Positions 36,476 to 46,351 of a stretch of 64,000 bases of DNA are shown here, piece after piece. The position numbers and the translations under genes are program-made. The notes beneath the pieces were generated by a model, which was given only the letters and a program-made list of their open reading frames with translations, was not told the origin of the DNA and ran no database searches. How positions within the stretch are numbered: the first letter of the stretch is position 1; each line of letters begins with the position of its first letter. Source of the stretch: Pseudorhizobium tarimense (GTDB lineage Bacteria > Pseudomonadota > Alphaproteobacteria > Rhizobiales > Rhizobiaceae); NCBI RefSeq assembly GCF_022968135.1, contig NZ_JALJRA010000001.1:186001-250000 (forward strand), given 5' to 3'.

Positions 36476-37729
36476 ATGCGCAACAAGACGCCCGCATCGC
36501 GCCCGAAGATGGCCGCTATCGGCCTCCTCGCCTCTGCCCTGGCATTGGCAGCGGCTGCCCCCGGCCAGGCCGAAGAGACTGCCTATCACCTGGGCGTCAT
36601 GGACCAGGTCAGGATCCGGGTGGCCGAATGGCAGCCTGCAGAAGGTACGATCCGGGACTGGAGCGTCATCGGAGGCGATTACGCGGTCGGTCCGGGCGGG
36701 AGCATCTCCCTGCCGTTCATCGGCGAGCTGCCGGTTGCTGGAAAGACCACCGGCGAGGTTTCCAAGGAGATCGGTCAACGGCTTCAAAGCGAGTTCGCGC
36801 TGAGAACCGAGCCTTCGGCCTCTGTAGAGATCGCGAAGTTTCGGCCGGTCTATCTTACGGGCGATGTCACGACGCCTGGAGAATACCCTTACGTGCCGGG
36901 GATGACGGTGCTCAAGGCAGTGAGCCTCGCTGGCGGTCTACGGCGCGCAGATGCCGGCCAGCGCTTTGCCCGCGACTTCATCAACGCAAGCGGCAATGCT
37001 GCCGTCTACGGAAGCGAACGGGGGCGGTTGCTCGCCCGCCAGGCGCGGCTGCTGGCGGAAATAGAGGGCGCCGACGATATTGCGATGCCTGCATCCCTGG
37101 AGAACGTTCCGGATGCGCGGGCTCTTCTTGAGAGCGAGAAGGCGCTGATGAAGTCGCGGCGTGAGCGCTATGAGCTTCAGCTTAAGGCGCTCGCCGACCT
37201 TCGGGATCTGCTCCAGAACGAGGTGAAGTCGCTCCAGCAAAAAGCGGAAACGCAGAAGGAGCAGCTGAAGCTGGTTCAGCGAGACCGGGAACGCATCTCG
37301 CGCCTCAGCGAGCAGGGTCTGGCGACAAGCCAGCGCCGTCTGTCCATCGAAGAGCGCACCGCAGATGTGGAATCCACTTTGCTTGACATCGATACCGCCT
37401 CGCTGCGCGCCAAGCAGGACATCAGCAAGGCCAACCAGGACGAGATAAACCTGCGCAACGACTGGGAAGCGCAGCGCACGAAGGAACTCCAGGATACCGA
37501 AGCTGAACTGGAGAAGCTGGACCTGGAGCTCAACACCAGCCGCCAGTTGATGTCCGAGGCGCTTGCGCAGTCGGCGGAAGCCCTGAAATTCGACGCGACT
37601 AAAGCCACCATCAAGTACGTTGTGGTTCGCGAGGAAGGCGACGGCACGAAGGAAACAGCCGTTACCGAATCCACGCGCCTGAAGCCTGGTGACGTCGTCA
37701 AGGTTGCCTCCGAAGTGCTGATGCAGTGA
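36476..37729 (+). CDS. exoF: ExoF: outer-membrane polysaccharide export protein
   Basis: A 417-residue periplasmic/outer-membrane auxiliary (Wza-like) protein needed for succinoglycan export. A signal peptide ends near PGQAEE (about residue 33). The polysaccharide-export domain shows YHLGVMDQVRIRVAEW and GGSISLPFIGELPVAGKT. A SLBB-type segment reads VYLTGDVTTPGEYPYVPGMTVLKAVSLAGGL. Residues about 200-370 are a long charged coiled coil, which sets ExoF apart from ordinary Wza. AAGGAA with a five-base gap precedes the ATG. It follows exoY in the same direction, separated by a hairpin. Confidence 0.92.
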   Translation: MRNKTPASRPKMAAIGLLASALALAAAAPGQAEETAYHLGVMDQVRIRVAEWQPAEGTIRDWSVIGGDYAVGPGGSISLPFIGELPVAGKTTGEVSKEIGQRLQSEFALRTEPSASVEIAKFRPVYLTGDVTTPGEYPYVPGMTVLKAVSLAGGLRRADAGQRFARDFINASGNAAVYGSERGRLLARQARLLAEIEGADDIAMPASLENVPDARALLESEKALMKSRRERYELQLKALADLRDLLQNEVKSLQQKAETQKEQLKLVQRDRERISRLSEQGLATSQRRLSIEERTADVESTLLDIDTASLRAKQDISKANQDEINLRNDWEAQRTKELQDTEAELEKLDLELNTSRQLMSEALAQSAEALKFDATKATIKYVVVREEGDGTKETAVTESTRLKPGDVVKVASEVLMQ

Positions 37730-37736
37730 GGCCGCG

Positions 37737-39032
37737 ATGAAGATCGCCAAGGCGATGATTGTGGGTCCGCAGCGCAACCAGGCCTACGGGCTGCTTGCGC
37801 TGATGCTATCGTTCTTCGTCTTCGCCTATTCGACCCGCTTCGGGCCGATCTCCATCCTCTTGTACTACGGCTTTTGGCTTCCGTTGGTGCTGGTGGACTA
37901 CAAGAGGGTGCTGGGCCGGTACAGCCGCTACGGCTGGATCTTTGCCTTCGCGATTGTCTGCTTCCTGTCGAGCTTCTGGTCGGCGGCGCCCGCTACCTCG
38001 CTTCGCGCCTCCATCCAATACCTGACGCATATCGTATGCGCGCTGATCGCCGTGCGCGTTCTTGCACCGCAGACATTGTCGCGCGGTGCCATGATAGGCT
38101 GCTTCGTGGTGCTACTCTACTCGCTGATGGCCGGGAGCTACCATTACGATCCACTCGACGGAAGCTACAGCTTCGTTGGTGCGTTCTCCTCCAAGAACCA
38201 GCTCGGTTTCTATGCGTCGCTCGGCGTTCTCTTCACCTTCACGACCTGTTTCATCTTCCCCGCGTCCGGCATCTGGCGGCTGCTTGCGGCCGGTGTGGGG
38301 CTGGTTTCCGGTTACTCGCTTTTCGCCTCCCAGTCGGCGACCTCCGTCATCACGACGCTGGCCGTCCTCTTCGTGGCGGGGGCAATGCAGATCATCGTGC
38401 GCGTGTCTCCCAGGCAGCGGCGTGTCCTCTTCATTGCCGGTCTCTTTATCGGTGTGGGCGCGGCGGCCTTTGTCCTCCAATCGGGCGCCATGAATGCCGT
38501 GCTGGGCGCCTTCGGCAAGGACACCACGCTGACGGGACGCACCTATCTATGGCAGCAGGGCATGGTGGCCGCAGGCAACGCGCCATGGCTCGGTGTCGGA
38601 TACCAGGGCTACTGGGTTCCAGGCTTCCCCGACGCGGAGCGCCTTTGGGACGACTTCTTCATCGCCTCGCGCAGCGGCTTCCATTTCCACAACACCTATA
38701 TCGAGACGATGGTCGAGACCGGCCTGCTCGGCACGCTTCTCCTCGTGCTCGTTCTGGTGCGGACCGCGGCGGGCCATTTCGGACGCCTGTTGCTCCTCAA
38801 CCGGAGCACCGAGGCCGGCCTCCTTTTCCCGGTCATCACGCTCCTGATCATACGCTCCTTCGTGGAGATCGACGTGATGCACCCCTACCACGTGGGTTCT
38901 TTCCTGCTCTACTTCGCGGCCGGACGCCTGACGCTTGTGCAGCGGCAGCCGAGTTTGGCTCCGAACGCCATACCGGCCCGCCAGGCCCGCCCCTACGACC
39001 GGCTTCGACCAATCCCTCTCGGCTCGGGGTAA
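37737..39032 (+). CDS. exoQ: ExoQ: succinoglycan polymerase (Wzy-like)
   Basis: A 431-residue membrane protein with about 11-12 hydrophobic spans. It would join octasaccharide units into high-mass succinoglycan on the periplasmic face. The large loop between late helices carries GRTYLWQQGMVAAGNAPWLG and a downstream HFHNTYIETMVETGLLG motif, as in the O-antigen ligase/polymerase family. It starts eight bases after exoF. A long overlapping frame on the same strand is a shadow. Confidence 0.92.
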   Translation: MKIAKAMIVGPQRNQAYGLLALMLSFFVFAYSTRFGPISILLYYGFWLPLVLVDYKRVLGRYSRYGWIFAFAIVCFLSSFWSAAPATSLRASIQYLTHIVCALIAVRVLAPQTLSRGAMIGCFVVLLYSLMAGSYHYDPLDGSYSFVGAFSSKNQLGFYASLGVLFTFTTCFIFPASGIWRLLAAGVGLVSGYSLFASQSATSVITTLAVLFVAGAMQIIVRVSPRQRRVLFIAGLFIGVGAAAFVLQSGAMNAVLGAFGKDTTLTGRTYLWQQGMVAAGNAPWLGVGYQGYWVPGFPDAERLWDDFFIASRSGFHFHNTYIETMVETGLLGTLLLVLVLVRTAAGHFGRLLLLNRSTEAGLLFPVITLLIIRSFVEIDVMHPYHVGSFLLYFAAGRLTLVQRQPSLAPNAIPARQARPYDRLRPIPLGSG

Positions 39033-39037
39033 CGCCC

Positions 39038-40087
39038 ATGCACTTGACGCACCCTCGCGACATCAGCCAGACAAGAGGAACGCTCTACGGGATCCAGTAT
39101 CTTCGTGCCTTTGCAGCCGCCGCCGTCGTGGTGTTCCATGCTGCGGAGCGCAACGGGCTTCACTTCAACATCGGCGCTGCGGGTGTCGACGTCTTCTTCG
39201 TCGTCAGCGGCTTCATCATGATGGTGATCAATGCGCGACGCCCGGCGGCACCGATGCAGTTCCTGCGCGATAGGTTGCTCCGCATCGCGCCGAGCTACTG
39301 GATCGTGACGACCATCATGCTGGCAGGCGCGGCCGCGGGGCTATTTCCCAACCTGCTGATCGAGCCTCTGCACGTCCTCGGCTCCTACCTCTTCCTGCCG
39401 GTTCCGTCACCAAATGGCGGCCACCTGTGGCCTGTCCTCGTGCAGGGGTGGACGCTGAACTACGAGATGTTCTTCTACCTCGTCTTCGCCGCTGCCCTCC
39501 TCGCGCCCTCAGGAAAGCAGCTGCCGTTAATGGCTGGCGTTCTCCTGCTGCTTGTGCTCGCCGGAAGTCTAACAGGGCGCGACGGCCCCCTGCTCAGTTT
39601 CTACACGCAGCCGCTGATCCTCGAATTCGCCGGTGGTGCGTGGCTGGGCACTCTCTGGCTGCGCGGGAAAACATTCGGACCGTTGCTCGGCACGTTGATG
39701 ATCGTCACTGCCCTCGCCGGATTCTCCACTATCGAGCTTGGGGGCTTCGAGTTCGACGCTTGGACCTGCGGGCCTCTGGCAATGGCTTTGGTGGCGGGGG
39801 TACTGGCCCTCGAGGCGGCGAAGAGGCTACCGAACTTGCCGATGATGGCCTACGTCGGTGACGCCTCCTATTCCACCTACCTCTGGCATACGCTGGCTCT
39901 CGCCGTCGTCACCAAGGCGGGCACTCATCTGGGCCTCAGTCCATTGACAGTCGCAGCTGCCGGGGTGGTTGCTGGCGTCCTGATCGGTGTCGTGGCCTAT
40001 GAGGTGGTGGAAAAGCCGATCCAGTCTCTGGTGAAGCGCCGACGCCTCGCCCCTGGTCAAGCGCTCACGCGCCCGCCAGGCCACTAG
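39038..40087 (+). CDS. exoZ: ExoZ: succinoglycan O-acetyltransferase (acyltransferase 3 family)
   Basis: A 349-residue integral membrane acetyltransferase. Family features are the N-terminal GIQYLRAFAAAAVVVFHAAE with the conserved His, GAAGVDVFFVVSGFIM, and a conserved SYSTYLWHTLALAVV near the end. About ten membrane spans. The frame is open far upstream inside exoQ, but the ATG at 39038, six bases after the exoQ stop and preceded by GGGGT, starts the family homology. exoB, which follows exoZ in S. meliloti, is not present; the next gene is on the opposite strand. Confidence 0.92.
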   Translation: MHLTHPRDISQTRGTLYGIQYLRAFAAAAVVVFHAAERNGLHFNIGAAGVDVFFVVSGFIMMVINARRPAAPMQFLRDRLLRIAPSYWIVTTIMLAGAAAGLFPNLLIEPLHVLGSYLFLPVPSPNGGHLWPVLVQGWTLNYEMFFYLVFAAALLAPSGKQLPLMAGVLLLLVLAGSLTGRDGPLLSFYTQPLILEFAGGAWLGTLWLRGKTFGPLLGTLMIVTALAGFSTIELGGFEFDAWTCGPLAMALVAGVLALEAAKRLPNLPMMAYVGDASYSTYLWHTLALAVVTKAGTHLGLSPLTVAAAGVVAGVLIGVVAYEVVEKPIQSLVKRRRLAPGQALTRPPGH

Positions 40088-40294
40088 GTCTAGCTCGGCG
40101 CCGAGTCCCCTTTTGCGTTTTTCCGACAGATGCTCGACCAGCCGAAGCGCAATGGTACCGCCGTCAGTGTACAGTTTTGCATGCCCACTGGTTGCAAAGA
40201 CGCATATACAGATTTCTGGCTGATGCGCCCGACGATCGGCGTGGACAACACTATCCTCGGAGCCATCAGACGGGAGGACGGCCTGGCCTCGTAT

Positions 40295-41986
40295 CTATAC
40301 CAACCACTTGGGATTGCGCCTTGGCGAGCAGCCTGAAGCTGCCGCTTCTGCACATTCCGCTATGCTGCCGAGGCGAACGCTTCGCCCACTCAAGCCGGGG
40401 CCATAGTGGGCGTACTTCCCCGAATTCGTCAGCACCGTGCGAGCATCTGGTGGGAATACCGGCTCACTTATGGAGCACCAGCAAAGATCCGGCAAGACTG
40501 TCACGCCCGCATCCTGCAGAGCAGCGAGCGTACCGTCTTCCGCAGCGCTCGCAATGACGTCATGTCCGGCCGTGATGATAACCCAGACGTCCGCGTGACG
40601 CTTCCGGCCTGCCAGCGCCGCCTTGAAGGCGCGGCATTCGGCGAGCGACGCGTGGGGACTGCCGAGAGCAACCAGTTCGACCTGCTCGGGTCCTGCGGAA
40701 AGCTGTTGCCAAGCCTCGGCCATATCCGTTCGCACAATGGTGCGCCGAGGCAGGCCCGAAGCATTGGATGACGCGGCCTCCGGAGTGATGCCTTCCATAT
40801 GCAGCATAGGCGCAGCCGAAGTGGTTCCGAAAGCCGCGCAGAGCGCCTTGAGATCGTCGCGCGATGGGGTTGCAGAGGCAAGGCCACGCAGCAAGGGGAT
40901 TCTGTCTGGGGAACGCTGACCCGCGAGGTAGCCGATTGTTGGCCAGAAGGCGTCATCAACCTGCGCCGGCAATTCTACATCAATGACAAGCTCCGCCCCG
41001 CGATGTTCGTCGAGATAGACGCCAGCCAGCGGGGCACGCCCTGTCAAAGCGATACATAGGTCGAGAAAGTCGGGATGTTTCGGCGTCCGCGCACCCAGCA
41101 CCGAATTAGCGAAGATGACGGCGTTGGATTCCGCCCAGGCGATGGTTTCCCCAGCAGACGGTGCACTCGAGAGCAAATAGGGCGAACAGGTGTAGGTTGG
41201 CCGGCAGCCCATTTCTACATAAGCTTCCGCAAGCTTTGCCGCCGGTTCTCCGAACGCTTCGGGGACGTTCTGCGTGCGCCAGTTCGCATAGTCGACAGAG
41301 ATCGCGTTCATGGTGGTCGGGACCCGAACCTGTGCTCCAGTACCTGCAATCTTCTGCGCGAAGAGAAGGTTGGCATGGCTGGCGTAGATACAGCCGTCGA
41401 TATGAGCTTGTGTCACGTCGATGAGCCTCTTCGCGCCCTGCTGGGCCGCCATGGCGCAGATGATCTGCATCGCCTGTTGGACGCCCGCCCCGAATTCACC
41501 AGAGAGCTTAGCGCGGTCCTCCACCGTCAGTTCAAGTGCGCCGGTGGATGGCGGCGCCAGTGGGATGGTCCTGCCGTCGGCCTCGATATGGCTGGGGATG
41601 ATCCTAGCACGGCTGCATGTGGATAGAGCCTGAAAAACATCTTCAGATACACGGACAACCGGGATCGGCCTGTCGAACATCATGGCTGCCACCAGCGCGC
41701 CCAGCGTCAACACATCCTCCGGGCCGCTGAATACCAGAGCCGCAGGGGCACGATCGTTGAGGATCAAGTCAAGCAGGACTCCGGAGCCGGTGCAGGATCC
41801 ACGGCTCGACGGCATCAGGAGGACAGCGCCGGCCATACAGGCCCCGTGCAGCGGATGATGGACGTCGATGACCTTGCCATCTTCCGGGGAGACGCCGCCC
41901 CAGAAGCTCAGAGCCTCTGTCGTCGACAGGATCCGTCCCTCAGCTTCTCCCGCGACGATGCTCTGCGAACATTCCGTCCTTCTCAT
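40295..41986 (-). CDS. Fused aconitase X protein, probable cis-3-hydroxy-L-proline dehydratase
   Basis: A 563-residue AcnX-family enzyme. The small swivel domain (DUF126) is N-terminal (about residues 18-115, [20 protein letters not shown] and [13 protein letters not shown]). The large AcnX domain follows from about residue 152 ([21 protein letters not shown]) with [13 protein letters not shown] at about 259-271, and a C-terminal [11 protein letters not shown]. These Cys-rich places match the iron-sulfur site of AcnX. In bacteria AcnX acts as cis-3-hydroxyproline dehydratase, giving pyrroline-2-carboxylate, or as mevalonate-5-phosphate dehydratase in archaea. The neighbouring epimerase and reductase favour the former. 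The start ATG overlaps the epimerase stop by four bases. Confidence 0.85.
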   Translation of the reverse strand: MRRTECSQSIVAGEAEGRILSTTEALSFWGGVSPEDGKVIDVHHPLHGACMAGAVLLMPSSRGSCTGSGVLLDLILNDRAPAALVFSGPEDVLTLGALVAAMMFDRPIPVVRVSEDVFQALSTCSRARIIPSHIEADGRTIPLAPPSTGALELTVEDRAKLSGEFGAGVQQAMQIICAMAAQQGAKRLIDVTQAHIDGCIYASHANLLFAQKIAGTGAQVRVPTTMNAISVDYANWRTQNVPEAFGEPAAKLAEAYVEMGCRPTYTCSPYLLSSAPSAGETIAWAESNAVIFANSVLGARTPKHPDFLDLCIALTGRAPLAGVYLDEHRGAELVIDVELPAQVDDAFWPTIGYLAGQRSPDRIPLLRGLASATPSRDDLKALCAAFGTTSAAPMLHMEGITPEAASSNASGLPRRTIVRTDMAEAWQQLSAGPEQVELVALGSPHASLAECRAFKAALAGRKRHADVWVIITAGHDVIASAAEDGTLAALQDAGVTVLPDLCWCSISEPVFPPDARTVLTNSGKYAHYGPGLSGRSVRLGSIAECAEAAASGCSPRRNPKWLV

Positions 41987-42984
41987 TTGACGACAAAGCC
42001 GTGGGCGAAGGGATCGCGGTCATCAATGAAGATCGTGTTGATGCCCGTCATGCGTGCCCAACCTGCGATGGAGGGGATTATGGCATCTCGACCTGCCACC
42101 GTCGTGGCGGCCTCAACCCGGCCCCTGAACAGGGACCCAATGATCGACTCATGGACGAATTCGTCGCCCACCTTGAGCTTCCCTTTCGCCGCCAGTTGCG
42201 CCATTCGGGCAGAAGTTCCCGTTCCACAGGGGGAGCGGTCGATTGCCTTTTCGCCATAGAAGACCGCATTGCGAGCATGCGCCTCCGGATGGACCGCCTT
42301 GCCGGTCCATTCGATATGGCTCAGGCCACGGATCTCCGGATGCTCCGGATGTACGAACTCATACTTGGCATTGAGCGCGGCCCGCAGCTTAGGGCTCCAG
42401 CCGACCAGTTCTCCAGCGGTGTGATCAGCCATGTCACGAAAGTTCTTCTGCGGCTCGACGATCGCATAGAAATTGCCGCCGTAGGCAACGTCGACGACAA
42501 TTTCGCCCAACCCCTCGACTTCTGCAGTCAACCCCTCGGCATAGAGGAAGCCGGGGACGTTGGTGAGGCGCACCTCCTCCACGAAACGTCCTTCCTGGCG
42601 ATATGTGATGTCCACCTTGCCGGCCGGCGCTTCGATGGAGAGCTTTCCCGGCTCGCGGGGAATGATGAGGCCATTTTCGATCCCCATGGTGATCGTACCG
42701 ATCGTGCCGTGACCGCACATGGGCAGACAGCCGGACGTCTCGATGAAGAGAACCGCCACCTCGCAGTCCGAGCGCGTCGGCGGATAAAGGATCGAGCCAG
42801 ACATCATGTCGTGGCCGCGCGGCTCGTACATGAGGCCCGTGCGGATCCAGTCATATTCGCGGAGAAAATGTGCCCGCTTCTCGAGCATGTTCGCTCCTTC
42901 GAGCCGCGGGCCGCCACCGGATACGAGGCGAACCGGGTTCCCGCAGGTATGCCCGTCGATGCAGGAGAAGGTATAGGAAGCCAT
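41983..42984 (-). CDS. 4-hydroxyproline 2-epimerase (proline racemase family)
   Basis: A 333-residue cofactor-independent epimerase that converts trans-4-hydroxy-L-proline to cis-4-hydroxy-D-proline. Both catalytic cysteines are present: Cys90 in LPMCGHG and Cys253 in [12 protein letters not shown]. The N terminus [18 protein letters not shown] with GHxxGxP is typical. Two Cys favour racemase/epimerase over dehydratase. It sits in the minus-strand operon between the D-amino-acid oxidoreductase (13-base gap) and the AcnX gene, with which it overlaps. The next step, oxidation of the D-form, is encoded next door. Confidence 0.9.
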   Translation of the reverse strand: MASYTFSCIDGHTCGNPVRLVSGGGPRLEGANMLEKRAHFLREYDWIRTGLMYEPRGHDMMSGSILYPPTRSDCEVAVLFIETSGCLPMCGHGTIGTITMGIENGLIIPREPGKLSIEAPAGKVDITYRQEGRFVEEVRLTNVPGFLYAEGLTAEVEGLGEIVVDVAYGGNFYAIVEPQKNFRDMADHTAGELVGWSPKLRAALNAKYEFVHPEHPEIRGLSHIEWTGKAVHPEAHARNAVFYGEKAIDRSPCGTGTSARMAQLAAKGKLKVGDEFVHESIIGSLFRGRVEAATTVAGRDAIIPSIAGWARMTGINTIFIDDRDPFAHGFVVK

Positions 42985-42997
42985 GGTTTTAACTCTG

Positions 42998-44236
42998 TCA
43001 GAAGCGTTGAGGCGAGAAGGGTGATATGTCGATGGCAGGCCGCTGATCCGTCAAGAGATCAGCGACAAGCCGAGCGGTTCCGGCTGATTGCGTGAGACCG
43101 AGGTGTCCATGGCCGAAGGCATAGATAACACGGGCCTGATCGCGCGCACGCCCGATCGCCGGCAGACTGTCGGGCAATGACGGCCGGAAACCCATCCACT
43201 GCACGCCGCCTTCGGACTTCAAGCCGGGCAAGAACGCCTGTGCTTTCGTGAGCATTGCCTGCGCGCGCTTGTAGTTCGGCGGCAGATCAAGCCCGCCGAG
43301 CTCAACTGCGCCTCCGACGCGGATGCCGGTGGAGAGGCGGGTGACCACGAAGCCATGTCCGCCGAAGGTGACCTGCGTCCTGAGGTCGAGGGCATTGTGC
43401 GGCAAGGTCGTATTATAGCCGCGCTCCGTCTCCAGTGGGATGCGCTCGCCAATGGTGCGGGCGATGCGGTGTGAGAAAGCACCGGCGGCCAGCACTACGC
43501 GCGTGCAGCGGCGTTTCTCGCCTTTCATCATGACCTCGACGCCCGCCTCGTCTGGTCGCAATGCCGTGACATCCGCTTGTTCGATCCTGCCGCCCTTGCC
43601 ACGGAAATGATCCGCGAGGGCGATCGTATAGAGCTTCGGATCCGCGATAGAGTACCAGCCGGGGGTGAAGGTTCCGTGGGTGAAACGAGGTGCCAGACCA
43701 GGTTGAACTTCCGCCATCCCCGCCGAATCAAGGTGGCGGAACTCGATGCCATGCCTTTCACGCGCTTCCCAACCCGGAAGCGACGCCTCGAGCTCGGGCT
43801 GGCCTTCGTAAACCTGTAGATTGCCATCCCTGCGCAGCATGTGCAGCGTCCCTGTCTGCTGCAGGAATGGCTCGAGCTCAGCCTTCGAGAGATCCATCAA
43901 GGCAGTTTGCGCATCGATCGAAGACGCAACGCGGGCCGGAGAACAGGCTCGCCAGAAGCGGTACATCCATGGCGCGATCTTCGGCGCATAAGCGGGCGGA
44001 ATCGAAAGCGGTCCAAGTGGGTCGAGAAGCCAATTCGGCGCTTTTCTCATGATACCCGGCGACGCAAGCGGCAGGATGTCGGTGAAGGCGAAGGCACCTG
44101 CATTTCCGGCCGACGCGCCCGCCGCTGGCCCTTCTCGGTCAAGCACCGTCACTGAGAGACCCCTCGCCTGCGCAGCGATCGCGGCGGAGAGACCGATCAC
44201 ACCTGCCCCGATGACGATCACGTCCGGCTGTATCAT
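42998..44236 (-). CDS. FAD-dependent D-amino acid oxidoreductase, probable D-hydroxyproline oxidase/dehydrogenase
   Basis: A 412-residue DAO-fold flavoprotein. A nucleotide-binding GAGVIGLSAA at about residues 10-19 and a later GGAVELGG and FGHGHLGLTQSAGTARLVADLL mark the family (DadA-like). By context it would oxidise cis-4-hydroxy-D-proline to pyrroline-4-hydroxy-2-carboxylate, the substrate of the DapA-type enzyme at 48718-49680. No signal peptide. Its ATG shares one base with the ATPase stop (TGATG), so the genes are coupled. Confidence 0.85.
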   Translation of the reverse strand: MIQPDVIVIGAGVIGLSAAIAAQARGLSVTVLDREGPAAGASAGNAGAFAFTDILPLASPGIMRKAPNWLLDPLGPLSIPPAYAPKIAPWMYRFWRACSPARVASSIDAQTALMDLSKAELEPFLQQTGTLHMLRRDGNLQVYEGQPELEASLPGWEARERHGIEFRHLDSAGMAEVQPGLAPRFTHGTFTPGWYSIADPKLYTIALADHFRGKGGRIEQADVTALRPDEAGVEVMMKGEKRRCTRVVLAAGAFSHRIARTIGERIPLETERGYNTTLPHNALDLRTQVTFGGHGFVVTRLSTGIRVGGAVELGGLDLPPNYKRAQAMLTKAQAFLPGLKSEGGVQWMGFRPSLPDSLPAIGRARDQARVIYAFGHGHLGLTQSAGTARLVADLLTDQRPAIDISPFSPQRF

Positions 44237-44958
44237 CAGCGGACGCTCCCGAGAAACTCCTGCGTTTCCGGCTTCCGAGGTGAGCCGAATATCTCATCAG
44301 GCGCACCGATCTCCGCCATCACGCCCTGGTGGAAAAACGCAACACGGTCGGAAACATCACGCGCGAAGGCCATTTCATGGGTGACGCAAATCATCGTCAT
44401 CCCTTCCTCCGCAAGCATCTTGAGGGTGTCCAGCACCTCTCCAACCAGCATGGGGTCGAGAGCCGAGGTGACCTCGTCGAACAGCATGTATTCCGGAGAC
44501 ATGGCAAGTGCACGAGCGATTGCCATGCGCTGCTGCTGGCCGCCCGACATTCTGTTCGGATAGACCGACAGCTTCTCATGCAGACCCACATGAGTGAGTT
44601 GCTTCACCGCGATCTCCTCAGCCTTGTCCCTCGAAAGGCCGAGAACCTTACGTGGCGCCAGCATCACGTTCTCCAGCACGGTCAGGTGAGGAAAAGCATT
44701 CCACTGCTGGAAGACGATCCCCACCCTCTGGCGCAGCTTGTTGAGGTCCGTCGTCTTCGCATGAACCTCGGTGCCATCGATCCGGATCCGGCCCGCGTTG
44801 ATGGGCTCAAGACCGTTGATGCAAGTCAGCAGCGTAGATTTTCCCGAGCCCGATCCGCCGATAATTGTGACCACCTCACCCTTCTCGACGTTCAGGTTGA
44901 TTCCCTTGAGGACCTCCAAATTGCCGAAGGATTTATGGGCATTCTCAATCTCAATCAT
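44236..44958 (-). CDS. Polar amino acid ABC transporter ATPase (HisP/GlnQ type)
   Basis: A 240-residue ATPase of the polar amino-acid uptake family. Walker A is GGSGSGKST, the Q-loop is VFQQWNAFPHLT, the signature is MSGGQQQR, Walker B is YMLFDEVTSALDP, and the switch is CVTHEMAFARDVS. The frame continues 42 bases upstream, but MIEIENAHKSFG is the normal beginning, giving an eight-base overlap with the permease gene. Substrate by context: hydroxyproline isomers or betaine-like imino acids. Confidence 0.9.
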   Translation of the reverse strand: MIEIENAHKSFGNLEVLKGINLNVEKGEVVTIIGGSGSGKSTLLTCINGLEPINAGRIRIDGTEVHAKTTDLNKLRQRVGIVFQQWNAFPHLTVLENVMLAPRKVLGLSRDKAEEIAVKQLTHVGLHEKLSVYPNRMSGGQQQRMAIARALAMSPEYMLFDEVTSALDPMLVGEVLDTLKMLAEEGMTMICVTHEMAFARDVSDRVAFFHQGVMAEIGAPDEIFGSPRKPETQEFLGSVR

Positions 44959-45604
44959 GGGGAGACCACCGTCTTTCGAGATAACCGCCGAGCCGGGCAA
45001 TGGGGAAGCTGATGATAAAGTATATGGCGCCGCAGATCAGAAGGATGAACAGCGGCTCCTGCAGGCGGGTGACCAGGATCTGCGATGCGCGCAGCAACTC
45101 GATCAGGCCGAGCCACAGCACAAGCGCCGAGTCCTTCATGACGCCCAGCGTCAGTCCGATCCAAGCCGGGAGCGAGACACGCGTTGCCAGCGGCGCAACG
45201 ATGTAGCGCATGTCCTGTCCCCAGGTCATGCCCAAAGAGCGGCCGGCGCGGCGGGTCGTTACGGGCACGGAGGCGATGCCGCCTCTGACGATCTCGGTGC
45301 AGTAGGCTGCAGTGTAGAGCGAGAGAACCACGCAGGACGTCGTGAACGGCGGCCAACCAAGCTTTGCAATCGACTGCAGAGCGTTTCCAAGCACCAACTG
45401 GATTAGGAGCGGCACGGACCGGAAAATGTCTAAGAAGAACATCAGCGGCATCGACCAGATCGGTCCGGCCTGGAAGCGGATCACACCAAAGATGATCCCC
45501 ATGATCGTCCCGGCGGCAACCGATACCGCAGTCACGGCGAGGGTCATGGCCGCACCTTGGCCGAGGAAGAGAAGGTCGTTCCATGTGAGGGCGGTATCGA
45601 GCAT
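44951..45604 (-). CDS. Polar amino acid ABC transporter permease (HisM type)
   Basis: A 217-residue permease with about five helices. The EAA-like ATPase-contact loop reads RRAGRSLGMTWGQDMRYIV, and FFLDIFRSVPLLIQLVLGNA is a typical segment of this subfamily. It forms the channel with the permease encoded 11 bases upstream. Cotranscribed with ATPase and binding protein. Confidence 0.9.
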   Translation of the reverse strand: MLDTALTWNDLLFLGQGAAMTLAVTAVSVAAGTIMGIIFGVIRFQAGPIWSMPLMFFLDIFRSVPLLIQLVLGNALQSIAKLGWPPFTTSCVVLSLYTAAYCTEIVRGGIASVPVTTRRAGRSLGMTWGQDMRYIVAPLATRVSLPAWIGLTLGVMKDSALVLWLGLIELLRASQILVTRLQEPLFILLICGAIYFIISFPIARLGGYLERRWSPHD

Positions 45605-45615
45605 GCCGTACCCTC

Positions 45616-46281
45616 CTAGTAGCGGAACATGCGCCAGGCTAAGGCCCTGGCGGCCAAGGTCACGGCCTTGGCGATGAAGTAATAGATCACTGCAGCGATG
45701 GCGAAGAATTCGAAGGTGCGAAACGAGCGCGCGTTAAGTTCCTGTGTAACACCAGCGAGATCCGTGTTCATCCCGACCGTCACGCCGAGTGACGTCATCA
45801 GGATCGCCCATACCATCTGGTTCGTCGCCGGCAGATAGGCGACGCGCAGCATCTGCGGCAGCACGATGAACCGGAAGGCCTGCAGCGAGTTCATGCCGAG
45901 AGATCGGCCTGCACGCGTCTGCGTCTCGGGGATTGCCTTCAGCGCACCGCGAAAGTTCTCCGCTAGATAACCCGCATTGTTGAAGGCGATGCCTGCCAGT
46001 AGGGCTGCATAGGGACTGAGGTGAATGCCAAAATTGCCCAGCCCGAAATGGGCCATGTAGATCTGAAACAAAGCGGGCGTGTTGCGTGCAACCTCAACCC
46101 AGACTGCCGCGATTCCCGACAGAATCCGGCTGCCGGACAGGCGAAAACCCGTCAGCGCAATTGCGCAGGCCAGACCAATGACCATCGACAGTACGGCAAC
46201 CTGGAGAGTGACGAGGGCGCCGTCGAGCATCTGAGGCAGTGCCCTGAGCGCCTGATTCCAGTGGAAAGTGTAGTTGAACAT
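45616..46281 (-). CDS. Polar amino acid ABC transporter permease (HisQ type)
   Basis: A 221-residue permease. VEVARNTPALFQIYMAHFGL and the contact loop TRAGRSLGMNSLQAFRFIVLPQ are diagnostic of polar amino-acid permeases. It partners the permease that follows. The 70-base gap to the binding-protein gene carries a GC hairpin (46309-46335). Confidence 0.9.
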   Translation of the reverse strand: MFNYTFHWNQALRALPQMLDGALVTLQVAVLSMVIGLACAIALTGFRLSGSRILSGIAAVWVEVARNTPALFQIYMAHFGLGNFGIHLSPYAALLAGIAFNNAGYLAENFRGALKAIPETQTRAGRSLGMNSLQAFRFIVLPQMLRVAYLPATNQMVWAILMTSLGVTVGMNTDLAGVTQELNARSFRTFEFFAIAAVIYYFIAKAVTLAARALAWRMFRY

Positions 46282-46308
46282 CCCCGCCTCGCTTCTTTAA
46301 AGGGAGCA

Positions 46309-46335
46309 GCGGCGCCCGCTACTCGCCAGCGCCGC
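46309..46335 (-). terminator. GC hairpin between binding-protein and permease genes
   Basis: On the minus strand GCGGCGC pairs with GCGCCGC around a 13-base loop, followed further on by a short TTTAAAG. Hairpins in this place commonly protect binding-protein mRNA and reduce expression of downstream permeases. That role is inferred from position. Confidence 0.5.
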
Positions 46336-46351
46336 CTCGGAAACGGGTCAA

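Noticed and set aside
37874..39037. Upstream extension of the exoZ frame covering most of exoQ
   Set aside because: Composition is Arg/Pro/His-rich shadow text of exoQ. exoZ homology and its ribosome binding site start at 39038.
40130..40336. 68-codon plus-strand frame between exoZ and the AcnX gene
   Set aside because: No ribosome binding site, no recognisable motif, and it runs into the AcnX coding end. The 207-base gap is treated as non-coding.
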